A DNA stretch of 64,000 nt from Euglena gracilis. Lineage: Eukaryota > Euglenida > Euglenophyceae > Euglenales. This document shows positions 32,890 through 44,266 of this stretch, in pieces. The notes beneath the pieces were generated by a model. The model was not told where the DNA came from. It made no database searches and saw only the letters and a program-made list of their open reading frames with translations. Both the position numbers and the translations under genes were made by a program. The stretch lies in assembly GCA_039621445.1 (NCBI GenBank), contig CP154955.1, positions 6,866,010 to 6,930,009 of the forward strand, in the 5' to 3' direction. How positions within the stretch are numbered: the first letter of the stretch is position 1; the number at the start of each line of letters is the position of its first letter.

Positions 32890-34710
32890 TTTATTTGCGC
32901 AATTGCGCAAATAAACATAAACATGTCCTTCAAGGATTGGGCTTTAGTACCCATGAACTGACGCCGTTGATAAACGGTGTGGTAAAGGAGCTGTGAGTGC
33001 GCAGACCAACGGGCCGTCCAGTTGGTGGGTTTGTCACACTGTTTGTCAACGGCACAAGCTTATGGGCGCAAATGCGCGCAAAAACAAAATTATGTTTATG
33101 CGCGCATTTGCGCAAATGCGCGCATAAACATGTTCCGTGTTTATTTGCGCAAATGCGCAAATAAACACAAAGAAGAACGGTGTGATGGAAACACAGCCAT
33201 CAAACACCAGCAGCAGACGTGGTTTATTTGCGCATTTGCGCGCATCACATTGTTTGTGGGCGCAAATTCGCAAATAAACCAGATGTAAACTGTTCAGTTT
33301 CTTCGTGCAGTTTATTTGCGCATTTGCGCAAATAAACATATTTCATAAAATATTTCATAAAATATTTGCGCATTTGCGCAAATGCGCAAAAAAACCACCA
33401 AAGGAGGAGTAAAAAGCAGCTTCCTTTGGCGCTTCAACCACCACCCTTAGTGGCTTCTGAATGGGTTCAACCCAAAACAGCATATCCCCCGGCATATGGT
33501 GTTATGGTGCCGTTTTTGGGCCATTGACAGGTCCTACAAAAGATGGAGACAGAGGACCTCCTGAAGGTGGGTGTGCAGCCATGCAGTAACAGTGCACGTC
33601 CACCGGCACAAATTTTTGGGTCCCAAAGGCCCTGCCGCTGGCCCGCGGCCTCGGCTCTGCAGCTGCAGCCACATCAGCTGCTGATGCTTCAGCACCCACC
33701 AGAACGGTATCCACCTCCCCGGTCCCAGCTTTAGCGGCCACGTTAAACCCCACCACCGGGGGGTGAGACTGGGGGGGACAACGTGGTGCCAGTGCATGGC
33801 AACCGGCAGCCGGAGAGAGATAGCCCTCAAGCACCCGTTACTTTGGGTGCAAGGAAGTGGTGAACCATCACCACTGGATTGGGTGCATCAAAGCGGTGGG
33901 ACTCATTCCCCCCAAATTGTGCACAAAAACTGGTGTGTTTTTCAAGGGAAAAATGGTAAAGAAAACCATAAAACGGACTCCGACACTACACGTCCCGGGC
34001 ATTTCAGGTGCCAAATTTTGCCTTCTTGCAACGCAGTCCTGTTGCAGAAAAGGTGCCAAACAGTCACAGGTCGTTTGCACGTCATCAATTCATTACGTTT
34101 AACTGCCAAACAGATGACGCCAATGGAACATAAAAAGTAAACATACATGTTTATTTGCGCATTTGCGCAAATAAACATAACTCTTTTGTGTGCGCATTTG
34201 CGCCAATGCGCACACCAACAAATTTGTTTATGGGCACATTTGCGCCCACAAACACGTCATTTTACCTTCATTGGTTTACGTTTTATTTGCGCAAATGCGC
34301 CTATAAACAAAATGTTTTATATTTGCACAATTGCGCCCGCAAACACACATCAGTTGCGTGACGGCTGGGGAACGTAGTCAGTCTGTCTGTCTGTGGTGTG
34401 TTATCTAGTGAGGCTCAGTGTGTTCTTACCGGCGGTGGCAGTAACCAAGCCAGTTCAGCCAGCACGTCAGCACCATTTCCAAGTGTCGTAACAAGGGGTG
34501 TGTGATTCTCTTCTGTTTGACATACAACAGCACAAGTCTCACCATCTGCCCTCTTCGTGTCACTTGGTAAGTAACATGCACACCAAACTACTGGTAGTTA
34601 CATCCCTCCAACGCAGGGTTGAAATAGGTATTAAATTGTGTTCCGTATGTCAGGGTACAGGGTCCAGGAATTTCATAAAATTTGCGCATTTGCGCAAATG
34701 CGCAAATTCT
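32890..34710. repeat. Dispersed 28-bp GTTTATTTGCGC palindromes
   Basis: Near-perfect palindromes of the type GTTTATTTGCGC + A/T core + GCGCAAATAAAC occur near 32890, 33095, 33139, 33310 and 34149. Partial ones are near 32856, 33220, 33363, 34187, 34283 and 34679. They create identical-looking peptides on both strands (for example AHLRKCANK), which should not be read as protein homology. Confidence 0.9.
33355..33867 (-). CDS. Unknown minus-strand coding region with two in-frame TAA
   Basis: Between TGA codons at 33868-33870 and 33355-33357 the frame is interrupted only by TAA at 33838-33840 and 33502-33504. Both sides of the second TAA look coding: PSFVGPVNGPKTAP before it, HHMPGDMLFWVEPIQKPLRV after it. 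The N-terminal part has an alanine/valine-rich stretch (VLVGAEASAADVAAAAEP). The C-terminus runs into one of the local palindromes. No family is recognised. If UAA is glutamine here this is a 171-codon ORF or exon; with the standard code it is a broken gene. Confidence 0.5.
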
Positions 34711-34748
34711 AAAGGAAAAACCCTTAAGTGCGAATTCTGCCGCCTAAG

Positions 34749-36317
34749 GCCACCACAGGGAAGGTAGGCTATAGGGCAGCCCCACGGGGTGCGGAGGATG
34801 TTTTGCGCAATTTCACATCCCTCGCCCCTCCCCCCTATTTGGCAAATGGCTGGACTGCTCCAGGCCACCGAAGGATTTTTTTTGCGTGCAAAGGGGAGCT
34901 CCAGCCCATTCATAGTTCTTAGCCAAGAGTTTGGAATCTTCGTGTTGAACGATGTAGAGTTCACAAAAGGGAAAAAATTTTGCAAAGCAAAGTGCGGACA
35001 GATCCGGGGGGACAACTGAGACCCTCCGCAAGTGTCCGCCGAGACGGGATTGAGGGCGGTCCAGGGCGAAGGCAACAGGGAGGCACCTTGTGCTGGGGGG
35101 AGGGGCTGAACCATTCCACCCAGGGGCACCCCCTGGGGGGGGGTGAGGGTCTGGTGGATCCTCCCCGGAGGCCTAACCTTTTGAACACGCTGAAGCGGAA
35201 ATCAACGTTTGTGCGACACATGGCAGAAACCATGGAGCACTTCAGCTTTTTTTTTCAATACCATGTGGCTTCCTGGCTTTTCTCTTCGCGTTGGTTCGAG
35301 GATTCGTTTCCCGGACTCAGCGCCAATCCGGCCCCCACGCCCGGTCTCGGGTTAGCCCCGTGTGCCCCGATTCCTTTTTGTCCCAACCATGGATTCAGCT
35401 CATATCTGCGTGACCCATCTCCCTTCAGGGGGGGGGGAAGGGAGGGACCCAAAAATCATGGTCAACCGGACCACACCTGTGGGCCTGATATAGCATCGCC
35501 TAACGCAACTGGCCTAAAATGGGCAATTTGGCTTGATTCTAGGTTAAGGTTCGATGTGTGAGGAGAGTGTCACCTCTTTTGTCCCCCCCCACCATCCCCG
35601 CCCCTGACCACTGGGGGGGGGCGGTCCGGTCCTCCCCCCCCCCCCCAACCTGCCAAGGTGGTGGGGAGCGACCTTGGTAGGGTTCCCAGGGCCAACCTGC
35701 CCAACAACGCACCCCAAAACTTCCAGCGCTTCTCATCAAAAATTTTTTTGTTGTTCAGTTTTGAAAAACTTTTGCCAGAAAGTACCCAAAATCGCACCGA
35801 ACCCGCTTAGGAACTTGCCCCCCTCCCCCCCGTCTTGGGTGGGTGGCTGTCTGGTTTCGTTCACGGCCTGACATGGGGCAGGGGGGAAAATATGTACGTT
35901 GCTAGTTGCATTTTTTTTGAACTCTTCAAAATTTGTAATTTGCAATATTTGTAATTTACATTTTTTTTCAAAATATTTTTTCACATATTTTGCGTTTTTT
36001 TCGCATTGCTTTGTTGCATATCGCCCCCCTCCCCGACACGGGGACATGGGGGGAGTGTCCCATTCCACCCGGTGCCGTGGCCAGCCCTCCCGCCCTCCCG
36101 CCCTCTCGCCCACCGCGGCAGCGGGCACAGTGGGGAAGGCCGTGCCCCTGCAGTGGCGGCGGTACGGCATCCGTGTCTCCCACACGCAGGCCCTGAAAGG
36201 ACCTGGGGGGCCCGGCGCCTCCTCCGGCCAGTGACGACCATGAGGTCCCTCCGGCGGTTTCTTCCGATGCTTTTTTTATTCTGCCAAGATTGCATTTTTG
36301 TCTGAATTGTTCGCTTT
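34749..36317. other. Mixed stretch, no recognised gene
   Basis: GC-rich islands with C-runs alternate with T-rich DNA. A minus frame at 34650-35129 ends in TGA and includes NTKIPNSWLRTMNGLELPFA, which may be coding. At 35890-36000 an ATTTGTAATTT-rich spacer occurs. Nothing can be assigned with confidence. Confidence 0.3.
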
Positions 36318-36809
36318 TTGGTTTTTTTGCGTCTTCTTTTTTGGCAATTTTTGGAGTGGCGAAGAGTTGAAGAGAAACAACGTCTTGCGCCGGTTTGGCA
36401 CGAGATTTGGTCGGCCGGAGTGGATCCGCACATTGTGCTAGCTGAATGCCAGTCGTCAAAAATAGACGTTAGCTTTTTTGAAAAGCTAGCCAGCTACTCA
36501 ACCAGCCCATTAACGCAACTGATATTTGGAATCATAAAACAAAAAACACCGCCCCAAATTGTTAAACCAGACATGCAGGGATGTGATGCAGTGATAAAAT
36601 CAAATTGTTTCCCCTTCCATTCAACTGATGCATCTTCAGCGAAATTTATATGCCAGTTGAAATGCAAGAATTCAGACAAAAGTGCAATTTTGACAGAATC
36701 AAAGAAGGGTCAAAAAAGAATCAAAAAAGCAGTTAGAAAACAGACAACAAACAATGCAAATTTTTACAAATCAACAAACAAAAAGGCACACAAGGAACGT
36801 TTCGCCTGA
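36318..36809 (+). CDS. Hypothetical protein or exon, basic C-terminus
   Basis: The open frame ends at TGA 36807-36809. Composition (A/T-rich, few homopolymers) differs from the surroundings. From about 36355 it reads WRRVEEKQRLAPVWHEIW, then CQSSKIDVSFFEKLASYS, and a lysine/asparagine-rich tail (KKGQKRIKKAVRKQTTNN). The T-rich sequence just upstream and the in-frame TGA before it suggest that the true start is a splice acceptor. No family recognised. Confidence 0.45.
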   Translation: MVFLRLLFWQFLEWRRVEEKQRLAPVWHEIWSAGVDPHIVLAECQSSKIDVSFFEKLASYSTSPLTQLIFGIIKQKTPPQIVKPDMQGCDAVIKSNCFPFHSTDASSAKFICQLKCKNSDKSAILTESKKGQKRIKKAVRKQTTNNANFYKSTNKKAHKERFA

Positions 36810-38170
36810 TGAAAACTCCTCAGACTCGGTTGCACGGGAAACCTGGGCACCCTATAGGTGGCGGTTCCTCCCCCAACATGTTGTGGGATTTGGAGTAATT
36901 GACCGTATAAGGCGTGGCAAACAGTCGTTTAAAACCTGAGAATTGTTCCCTCTCTTGTGCAGAATATCAATGGGACAGCGGAGACACAGGAGTGTTTTAC
37001 GAAATGCCTTTTCTTTTGTGGGTTTGAAGAAGGTGGGAAATGGGAGCTTGCTGACTCTGACCCCCAATTTCCCTCCCATTTTTGTGTGGGGGGTTGCCGA
37101 CCCCCCCCCCCCAGCTTCGATACAAGGAGGGTGTGCGGGTCATAGGGATGTCCCCCCCCTGGACTGGAGGGGGGTCCGGACCCCCACCTGCCAAGGGGGG
37201 TCCGGACCGACCCGGGGGGGGGGTTCCCCCCCAAAAGGCCAAAGTTTTCTTTCCAGTGCTTCGCGCCGTTTTGTTTTTTGCATTTTTAACAAATTCTTGC
37301 CCAATAGTGCCCCAAATTGCACGTTTGGCTGCTTTGAGTCAACACTCTCCGGCCTCGCACGAATCGCCGGGCCGAAAAATGGTCACCCAAACTGCGCCAC
37401 TGTTTTGGTGGGGGGTCCCCACCCTGCTGGACCGGGGGTCCAGACCAGGCTTTTGCTCAGTCGGGTGCCCACCCTGCGGGGGCAGGCAACCTACAGCACC
37501 CCATCCGACCGCCCCACCGGTGGGGGGGGGGTCGGGTTTTTGGGGATGCCTGCCCATAGCAGGCACCCCCCCCCCCAGGGTTTGATATAAGGAGGGCGTA
37601 CATGGTTTAGGTGGGGGGGTGTCCCCCCCCCCCCCCCCCCCCCCCCTCCCATCCCCCAGGGGGGTCCCTCCCCCCCCCCCCCCCACCTGCCAGGGGGGTC
37701 CGGACCGACCCTGGGGGGGGGGGGTTCCCGGGACCCCCCCCAAAAGGGTCAATTTTTTCCTCCGGCGCTTTGCGCCGAAATTTTTTTGCATTTTTGGCAC
37801 ATTTTTGCCCAAAAAGTGCCCAAAATGGCACTTTTGGTCGTTTTGGAGGGTCAAAAATTTTCGGCCCGGCGCTTCGCGCCGGGCCGAAATTCGGTAACCC
37901 AGAACTGTTTAGGTGGGGCCCCCTCCTGGCCCGCAGGGGGGGTCCGGACCCCCCCCACCTGTCCTTATATCGAACCCTGCCCCCCCCCCCCCCCACCCCG
38001 GCGCCGAAGGCGCCGGGGGCCCGGAAAAGACCATTTTCAATGAAAATTTTCTGGGTCCCCCGACCCCCCCGGGGGGTGTGCCTGCTAGGGGCAGGCACCC
38101 TATAGCACCCACCCCCTCCCCCCCTGGTCGGTAAGGGAAAGCCTGGTCTGGACCCCCCACGTGCCCTTAT
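36810..38170. repeat. Tandem ~510-bp duplication with GGGGTCCGGACCCC and GGCGC-hairpin motifs
   Basis: 37080-37580 and 37585-38110 are diverged copies. Each has GATA(C/T)AAGGAGGG, CACCTGCCA, GGGGTCCGGACCGACCC, a C-run, then CTTCGCGCCG or CTTTGCGCCG and GCATTTTT. Frames across them are proline/glycine-rich shadows. Confidence 0.7.
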
Positions 38171-39940
38171 ATTGAAGCCTGCCCCCCCCCCCCATTTTCC
38201 GTGCCAAAATTATTTTCGGGTTTCTTCGGCCCCTGGCCTTCCCATACCGCCCTGCCCAGTCTCCCCAGCAGCCACCTTCAGAATTTCACCCATCAGCACC
38301 CCGTCCTCGAGAAGCCCCGCGTCGTGTGGGTCGGGGTCGAGGCAGGGCGGCAGGGTGGCGTCAGCTGGCACGGTGGGGAGCCGCCCACACTGAACCCTCC
38401 GCTCGGAAAGGGATTTCGGGCGATTCCTCAGCACTTTTCCCTTCGATTTCTGACGCCAAAGTGAGGCCCAAGTGCTCCAGAGTCAGCCAAAGTATCGTTC
38501 TCGAAAAAATCGTTTTTCTGCTGACAAATCAGCATGTTTTATTTAGAAATGTGCACCTTCTCTCTTTGCTCATTCCCCAAGGCGCTGCCGTTGCCTGGTG
38601 GTGGCTGACAATGCTTTTTTGCAGGTTATTGCGGTTTGCGGGGGTCTGTAAGAGTTCCGAGGGGCAGGAGCTCAAATATAATCTGCCCTCGTTTGACAAA
38701 GGTTTGTTGCTATGTGAATAGGACCATTCTGGAACCTTGTAATGCAGACAGAAAGCGAACACAAACCTTCGAGAGTGCATTGGGGCAGCAGTGCATTTAA
38801 TTTGTCCTTTGATCTGCATTGCCAAATGCACCTCTCTTTTGATGCATTGCTGCTGACCTTGTTTATGCACGATGTCGTTAAACACCCCCTCCCAATGTGA
38901 ATGGCAAATCGCTGGGAAATTGCCTTGCCTTTGAATTCAGGCAACCCCTGGGAAGTTTGTTGCAACACAGACCACACACTGGTAACCCAGACCACGGTTG
39001 TTTCTGTTTCGTCCAGCGTGAATGGCTGAAGGCGGCAGAAGAGTTGCTTTCAAAACGGCGAAAGTTCTTTTTTATTTTGACTTTGAGCCATCTTTGGTGG
39101 CTGAATGCCTGGGGAATGCCTGGGGACACCTGGGGGAGTGAGTCGAAAGTGGCTGACTGGTTTTCAACAGATGACCGACAGGGTTTTTTGAATGTGGAAA
39201 AGGCTGTGAGATGGAGTCAGAAAGGGCAACGTTCCTGTCGTCAATGCACACGAAGGGGCCTCACACAGGTCGACGCCCTACCTCGGTGCTGCCGCGTCTG
39301 CCGACCTCCGGACCACAGAAAACTGGCCCCCTCCCTCGCCTCCCCCTTCCCCGTAGGACCAACTTCCAGCCTCGCCTTGCTGCTCCCCTGCCACTGAATT
39401 CCTACAGGTTCACTTAGTTCCCAAGGGGGAGGGGCGAGGGAATGTTTTCCCGTTCCCAAGCCCACCCACCTACTTTTTGGAAAACACCCGCCCACAATTA
39501 CTCGAGAAAAACCCGCCCACAAATTACCACCCACCCACCCACCCACCCACCCAAAGAAAAAAATCCCCAAATATTGGCTGATAACCCCTCCAGTACACAC
39601 CAGGCAAGGCCAACCACCCCTGCCCTCCCCCCCCCGGTGGGGGGGTCAACATGAGGGTTCAGTGAATCTGTGTCTACGACCAAGAAGATTTCCTGTAGGT
39701 TTCCGGTGCCAGCAGGCACAGCTGGCACAGTGTCACACCGTAGCTAACCCCTCCTGCCAGTCCTGGACTGCGGGAGGGGAACAGGTATTGATGTACGCCT
39801 CCTCTTCCTGTATCGCTGCCGCCCACGTTGCAGCGCCTGTGACCTTTCCTTTGACAGGGAGCAGCAGGCTTTCCATCCACCCCGGGCTTGAGTTTTTCGT
39901 TGAGAATTTTTTTTAATTTTTTTGTTTTGCACTCTTTTTT
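38171..39940. other. Mixed-composition stretch, possible exons
   Basis: A plus frame ending in TGA near 39397 includes NGKSLGNCLAFEFRQPLGSL. 39515-39552 is a short CACC repeat. 39906-39947 is a pyrimidine tract ending TTTGCAG that would serve as a 3' splice site. No recognised product. Confidence 0.3.
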
Positions 39941-40298
39941 TTGCAGGTGCATCGTTTACATCTTTCCCTCCCGTGAGTCCCACTTTTGCGCGTCAGATCG
40001 CCCATACCTGCTCATCGGGTTGCCTTTTATTGGGGTGTTTTTTTTTTGACGGCAGGCCTTGTGACAGCTTGTTTTTCATTTTTTTTCATTCCTGCTCTGG
40101 GGATGAGAAGGCCGAGGGTTGCAAAACCCTTGGAGGTTGTTTCATTTGGTGACCTGGAAGGCACTGACCTGAAAGTGCCAGCCATGGACCTCTGGCGAGT
40201 AATCCCACAAATCCAAAACATCTTCGAAATCCCACAAATCCCGACAACTGCAAAAATCTGCAACACAAAATTCAACTGCCAGAAAAATATGAACGAAG

Positions 40299-40539
40299 TT
40301 GCCCAAAATGGGAGTGCTTCGGTTTTTTTGGCGGTTGGTTTGCGCAACGTCTTTCCTCTTGTTTCAATATGTGAGCTACCCCAGCAGCTGGTTGGCGAAG
40401 TTTTACCAGCCAGTTTATGGTACAGCACAACAACAACAACAACAACGACACCAACAGCAGCAGCAGCAGCAGCAGCACCAGCAACAACGACAGCAGCAGC
40501 AGCAGTAGCAGCAGCAGTAGCAGCAGCAGCAACAGCAGT

Positions 40540-40606
<67 letters not shown>

Positions 40607-40730
40607 CCACCAGCACCACCATCACCACCAACAAGCGCCACCACCACCAACAATACCACAACAATACCACCACTGTTACCGTCAAGCAAAGGTTTGTTTA
40701 TTTTTCATTTTCCATGCAGAATATCTTTGA
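40299..40730 (+). CDS. Polyglutamine-rich ORF with in-phase TAG codons
   Basis: The frame from ATG 40299 reads FLLFQYVSYPSSWLAKFYQP, then a long Gln run of CAA/CAG. It continues through TAG at 40506-40508, 40518-40520 and 40539-40541, then more CAG, a His/Gln/Pro-rich part (QHHQHHHHHQQAPPPP), and ends at TGA 40728-40730. In a CAG array, C-to-T changes give TAG, so this alone proves little. Read with UAR as glutamine the ORF is 143 residues. The same array in another frame gives polyalanine or polyserine. A splice acceptor-like TTTTGCAG lies upstream. Confidence 0.45.
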
Positions 40731-41911
40731 TTGCCATTCAATTTTTTGTGCAGATTTTCATTGCCCAAATCCACCTGAAATGTTATTGGTGATGCTTTGG
40801 AAGAACATTTACCCCCCCCCCCCCCTAGTCGTACGACCACCCCTCATTTATGACACCCCCGGGTAATGGTTGCAGGTCATGGGGGTGTTATGACCACACC
40901 CCCCCGGTCACAGGTTGCAGGTTGCGAAAAATTTAACCCCCAAAAATAAGTCCCCCCCCTGGCCGGTCCGAGCAAAAATCCATGAAATGGACCCCCCCCC
41001 AAAATAAGGTCCCCCCTACCGGCGCGAAGCGCCGGATTTTTGAAAAATGGGACATTTTGGGGGGTAAATCTGCCATTTTGGGACAGTTTTCACACACTTC
41101 TACGACTGCCCCCTCATCTATGACCACCCCCCGGTCACAGGTTGCAGGTTATGGGGGTGTTATGACCCCCCCCCCCGGTCACAGGTTGCAGGAACCCAGT
41201 CATACGACTAGGGGGGGGGTACCCTCTTGGTGCCAGATTTTTTTTATACCATTATTCCATGTGAGGTTTTTTTAAGGGAGCAGCAGGGTCCTCTGGGGGG
41301 GGCGTTCAGTGGCCGGGTCTGGGGTCCATTTGGTGTCCAAAGAATATTTTCCCGGTGGTTGGCAGCCCCTCCTGGTTGTACCCACTCGGCCCAGCACCAA
41401 CCGGGGGGGGGGGGAGGATCGGGCCCAGCCACTTGGTATTTTGGACACGTTGCGGGATTATTGTGGAAGTTGTCGAAATTTGTTGGGATTCATTGGGTTT
41501 TAAATACTGGAGGGGGTCCCGGCCACATGATTTGGAGGGATTTGATTCGAGCCAATAACTGTGATTCACACAATGCAGTTGACCTTTGAGGTCCCTAAAT
41601 TTCGCTTTCTTGTCCGGACTCGTTTTGGCGCACACACAAATTAGCATCCAAAAGAAATCATGTTCCTTAACTGGGCGTAGGTGTGAAATGCACTTACGAT
41701 CTCCCACAGCCCCCTTGCCCTGCCTTTTGGGGTCTGCCCCCCTCCTCTCCCGGTCCGCCGATGGACCGGTATTGAACGAAATGCCAAGGGCATTAATGAA
41801 TTGGGATGCAGTCAAAGGTTTTAAATTTTGATGATTCATCTGCGCACTGTTGCCCCCCTCCCTGTTGAGTAACACCCTCGTGGTCAAGTCAACCTTATTT
41901 TTGGGTATGGC
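40731..41911. repeat. GGTCACAGGTTGCAGG repeats and unassigned DNA
   Basis: 40820-41215 has several copies of a CACCCCC...GGTCACAGGTTGCAGGTTG module with TCGTACGACCA-type ends in both orientations. 41220-41910 is mixed DNA without a recognised gene. Confidence 0.55.
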
Positions 41912-41919
41912 ACATGGAC

Positions 41920-42389
41920 CATACATCTCTCTAAGGTTTTGCGAACCCCCCCGGGGGGGGGGCGGCTGCAGCCAGCCCCGATTTGGGCCCAGCCCAGCCG
42001 CAGCAGCCCCCTCCCCCCGGGGGGGGGGTGCTGCTAGCCCTAGCTAGCCAGCCCCTTTTTGGGGGTCCAGCCCAAAATTTTTCGGCGCGAAGCGCCGAAT
42101 TTTTTTGAAAAACTGTGTTCAAAAGTGGCCAAAAATGGGGTTTGGGGGGCGTTTGGGGCATTTTGGGGGGGTTTCAGGTGCATCATTTTTTCAAAACTAT
42201 GTTTTGCAGGTCATTTTTGGGCATTTTTCCGATTTCAGTCCAGCTCGCCCCGGTTCGGGTCCAGCCGGGGTCCAGCCCCCCCCCCCCTGGGGGGGGGGGC
42301 GGGCTAGCCAGCCCAAATTTCTAGCCAGCCCAAATTTCTAGCCCTAGCCCAGCAACCCCCCCCCCCTGGGGTCCTTAAAGAGATGTATG
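41920..42389 (-). mobile_element. hAT-like MITE, copy B (inverted)
   Basis: Inverted relative to copy A at 1459-1935, 470 bp, with the same terminal inverted repeats. Flanks ACATGGAC (41912-41919) and TCGTGGAC (42390-42397) match at 6 of 8 bases, an eroded 8-bp duplication. No ORF is supported. Confidence 0.78.
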
Positions 42390-43766
42390 TCGTGGACGTC
42401 TAAAATGTTGTTGTGTCAGTTGGTTTGTTCTTTTGGGAGGACAGTGCATGTGAGAATATGAAAGTTTGGCATTTCGCATTGAGCTTCTTTCCCAGAGAGC
42501 ACCTTGACCATCTGACCACCGATGGTTGACATCACTGGCCAAATGCTCCAGTTGTTGGGTTTTTTTGCCTGGGATGCCTGGGTCCGCACCTTTCTGCCAA
42601 GAGTGTTATTTTCCCAATGGAACAATCAAGACAGACTGGCGCATGCACACCGACGGGCGTGTGCGTGCGCCAGCACCAGACCATTGCTTAACACCTGTCC
42701 CACCCCACCCCCCGGGGGGGGGGGGGAGTGACTGACTGGTTTTTTCAGAGTGACTGACTGGTTTTTTGGCCGTGAGGTGGCCCGGGGGTGGGGTAGGCCA
42801 GAAATCACCCAAAAGTGGCTGAGTGGCCAACCGGCGCCGAAGGCGCCGGAGAAATTTTTGGCCAAAAATGGCCTTGAAAGGCCAAAACAGTGACTGGTTT
42901 TTCCTGAGTGGCCGCCCCCCCCCCCCCCCCGGGGGGGGGTAAAGTGACTGACTGGCGTGGCCGAAAACAGTGACTGACTGGTTTTTTCGGAGTGGAAAGT
43001 GACCCCCCGGGGGTCGCTAAGCAATGGTATGGCCAGCACACACGCACGCTCGCACGCGCGCACAACAAAAGAAAGGAAAAAGAAATGGTGCGGGGTTTCG
43101 AAAACAAAAATTCCAGGTTCCAGGCGTCAGATGATTATATGCTGGTAATTTTTGAAAATATACTGATCTGAAAACTATGGGCTGAAATTTTTTCAAAAAA
43201 AATACAAATATTTTAAAATAAATGATGGTTTTGACACAGTGCCCCTGGGACGGGTTTTCCTTAAGCGCTGTGATTGAGGAAGCTTTTTTGAGGGGGAAAT
43301 GCAGGGCCAGGTGAGCTGGGCAGCCTCGGGCTCCGCGCTTTGCCCTTGTGAGGCCATGCCTTGTTCGCCGGCGAGGTCTTTGTGCTTCGCCTTCGGTGTC
43401 CCTTCCTCCCTGGTCGGCTTGCCTCGAGGGAGTACGCGTTGGCTGGCCAGCCTGCGGGCGCCGCTGGCCCTGCGTCCGCCGGGCTGGTTCCAACTTTATT
43501 TCACTCTACCCCCCGGGGCCGCTGGCTGGCTGAACCCCCCCGGGGGATGGGGTGCCCTGATCCAGATCCACCCATCAAAATGTCGAAGAACGGTTAAAAA
43601 ATGTGCTAGACAATTTGGCTTTCATCGACCCAGCTCAGCCCAGCCCGCTCCAGCCCGGACCCCCCCTATCCCCAGGGGGGCCCAGCCAGCAGCCTTTTTG
43701 GCAGCCGGCAGTTGGACACCCCCCTCCGGGGGTCCTTACTCCTGGCCCCTGGTTTTTCCCCTGTGG
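42390..43766. other. GTGACTGACTGG repeats, then GC-rich stretch
   Basis: 42720-42990 holds several copies of AGTGACTGACTGGTTTTTT around G-runs. 43300-43760 is GC-rich with long frames on both strands but no recognisable product. Confidence 0.5.
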
Positions 43767-44266
43767 TGAAACCCCTTTCTTGGCTCGATGTTTTTGCGGA
43801 TCCTTCGGCCTCGGCTTTTTGTTGAGGCGGCCGCCGGGCTTCGAAGCCAAAATCTTCAATCTTTTTCTTTTTGTCCTGAGGCTTTTTCCATTGAACCTTG
43901 ACATCCATTTTTTCTTCAAATTCTGGTTCTTGCATGCACAATCGATTGATTTTTTTGTACTGTTGTACCAGTGCATTGGGTGGACAAAGAACCCTGTGTG
44001 TGAGATTGGGTTTGAAATTGGTGGGTTCGAGTGGGGACTTTCTTAGGTTAATTAGGGGAAATGGCAAATCCTAATGTGGAAAATTGGTCGGCCGGTCTTG
44101 AAAATTTCAAAGAATCGGCCCAGCAAGGTCAAAAATTGAGTTCAGGCCCTCAAGCCGAACCATAATAATCTTTTCCCTAGGTTAAATTTGACTGAAAACC
44201 AAAAAGTGGTATTTCAGTGATTTTCAGCCCCACTAAGGGCATTTTTTGGGTTAGGACCCCTTTACA
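43767..44266 (-). repeat. Dispersed repeat with conserved ORF N-terminus, copy 1
   Basis: Direct-orientation partner of about 63425-63933. On the minus strand both encode MQEPE(I/F)EEKMD, then KKP(K/Q)DKKKK and EDFGFEARRPPQQKAEAEGS without indels over more than 50 codons, which suggests selection on a protein or recent duplication. Homology ends at CCCCTTTACAC in both. I saw no target duplication, so an LTR origin is not supported. Confidence 0.65.

Larger units (their letters stand above)
31976..34748. mobile_element. Candidate 2.77-kb element with 25-bp inverted ends
   Basis: 31976-32000 (CTTAGGCGGCCTAATTCGCA...) is the reverse complement of 34724-34748 at 23 of 25 bases. Inside are two TTTTTCCGCAA-type arrays (32028-32118, 32408-32482), many short palindromes and an unknown minus-strand coding region. 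I found no convincing target duplication, so this could also be a chance pair of inverted repeats. Confidence 0.4.

Noticed and set aside
32856-34710. Conserved cysteine peptides (AHLRKCANK, ICANAQIN) suggesting a protein family
   Set aside because: They are translations of the GTTTATTTGCGC palindrome in several frames and on both strands.
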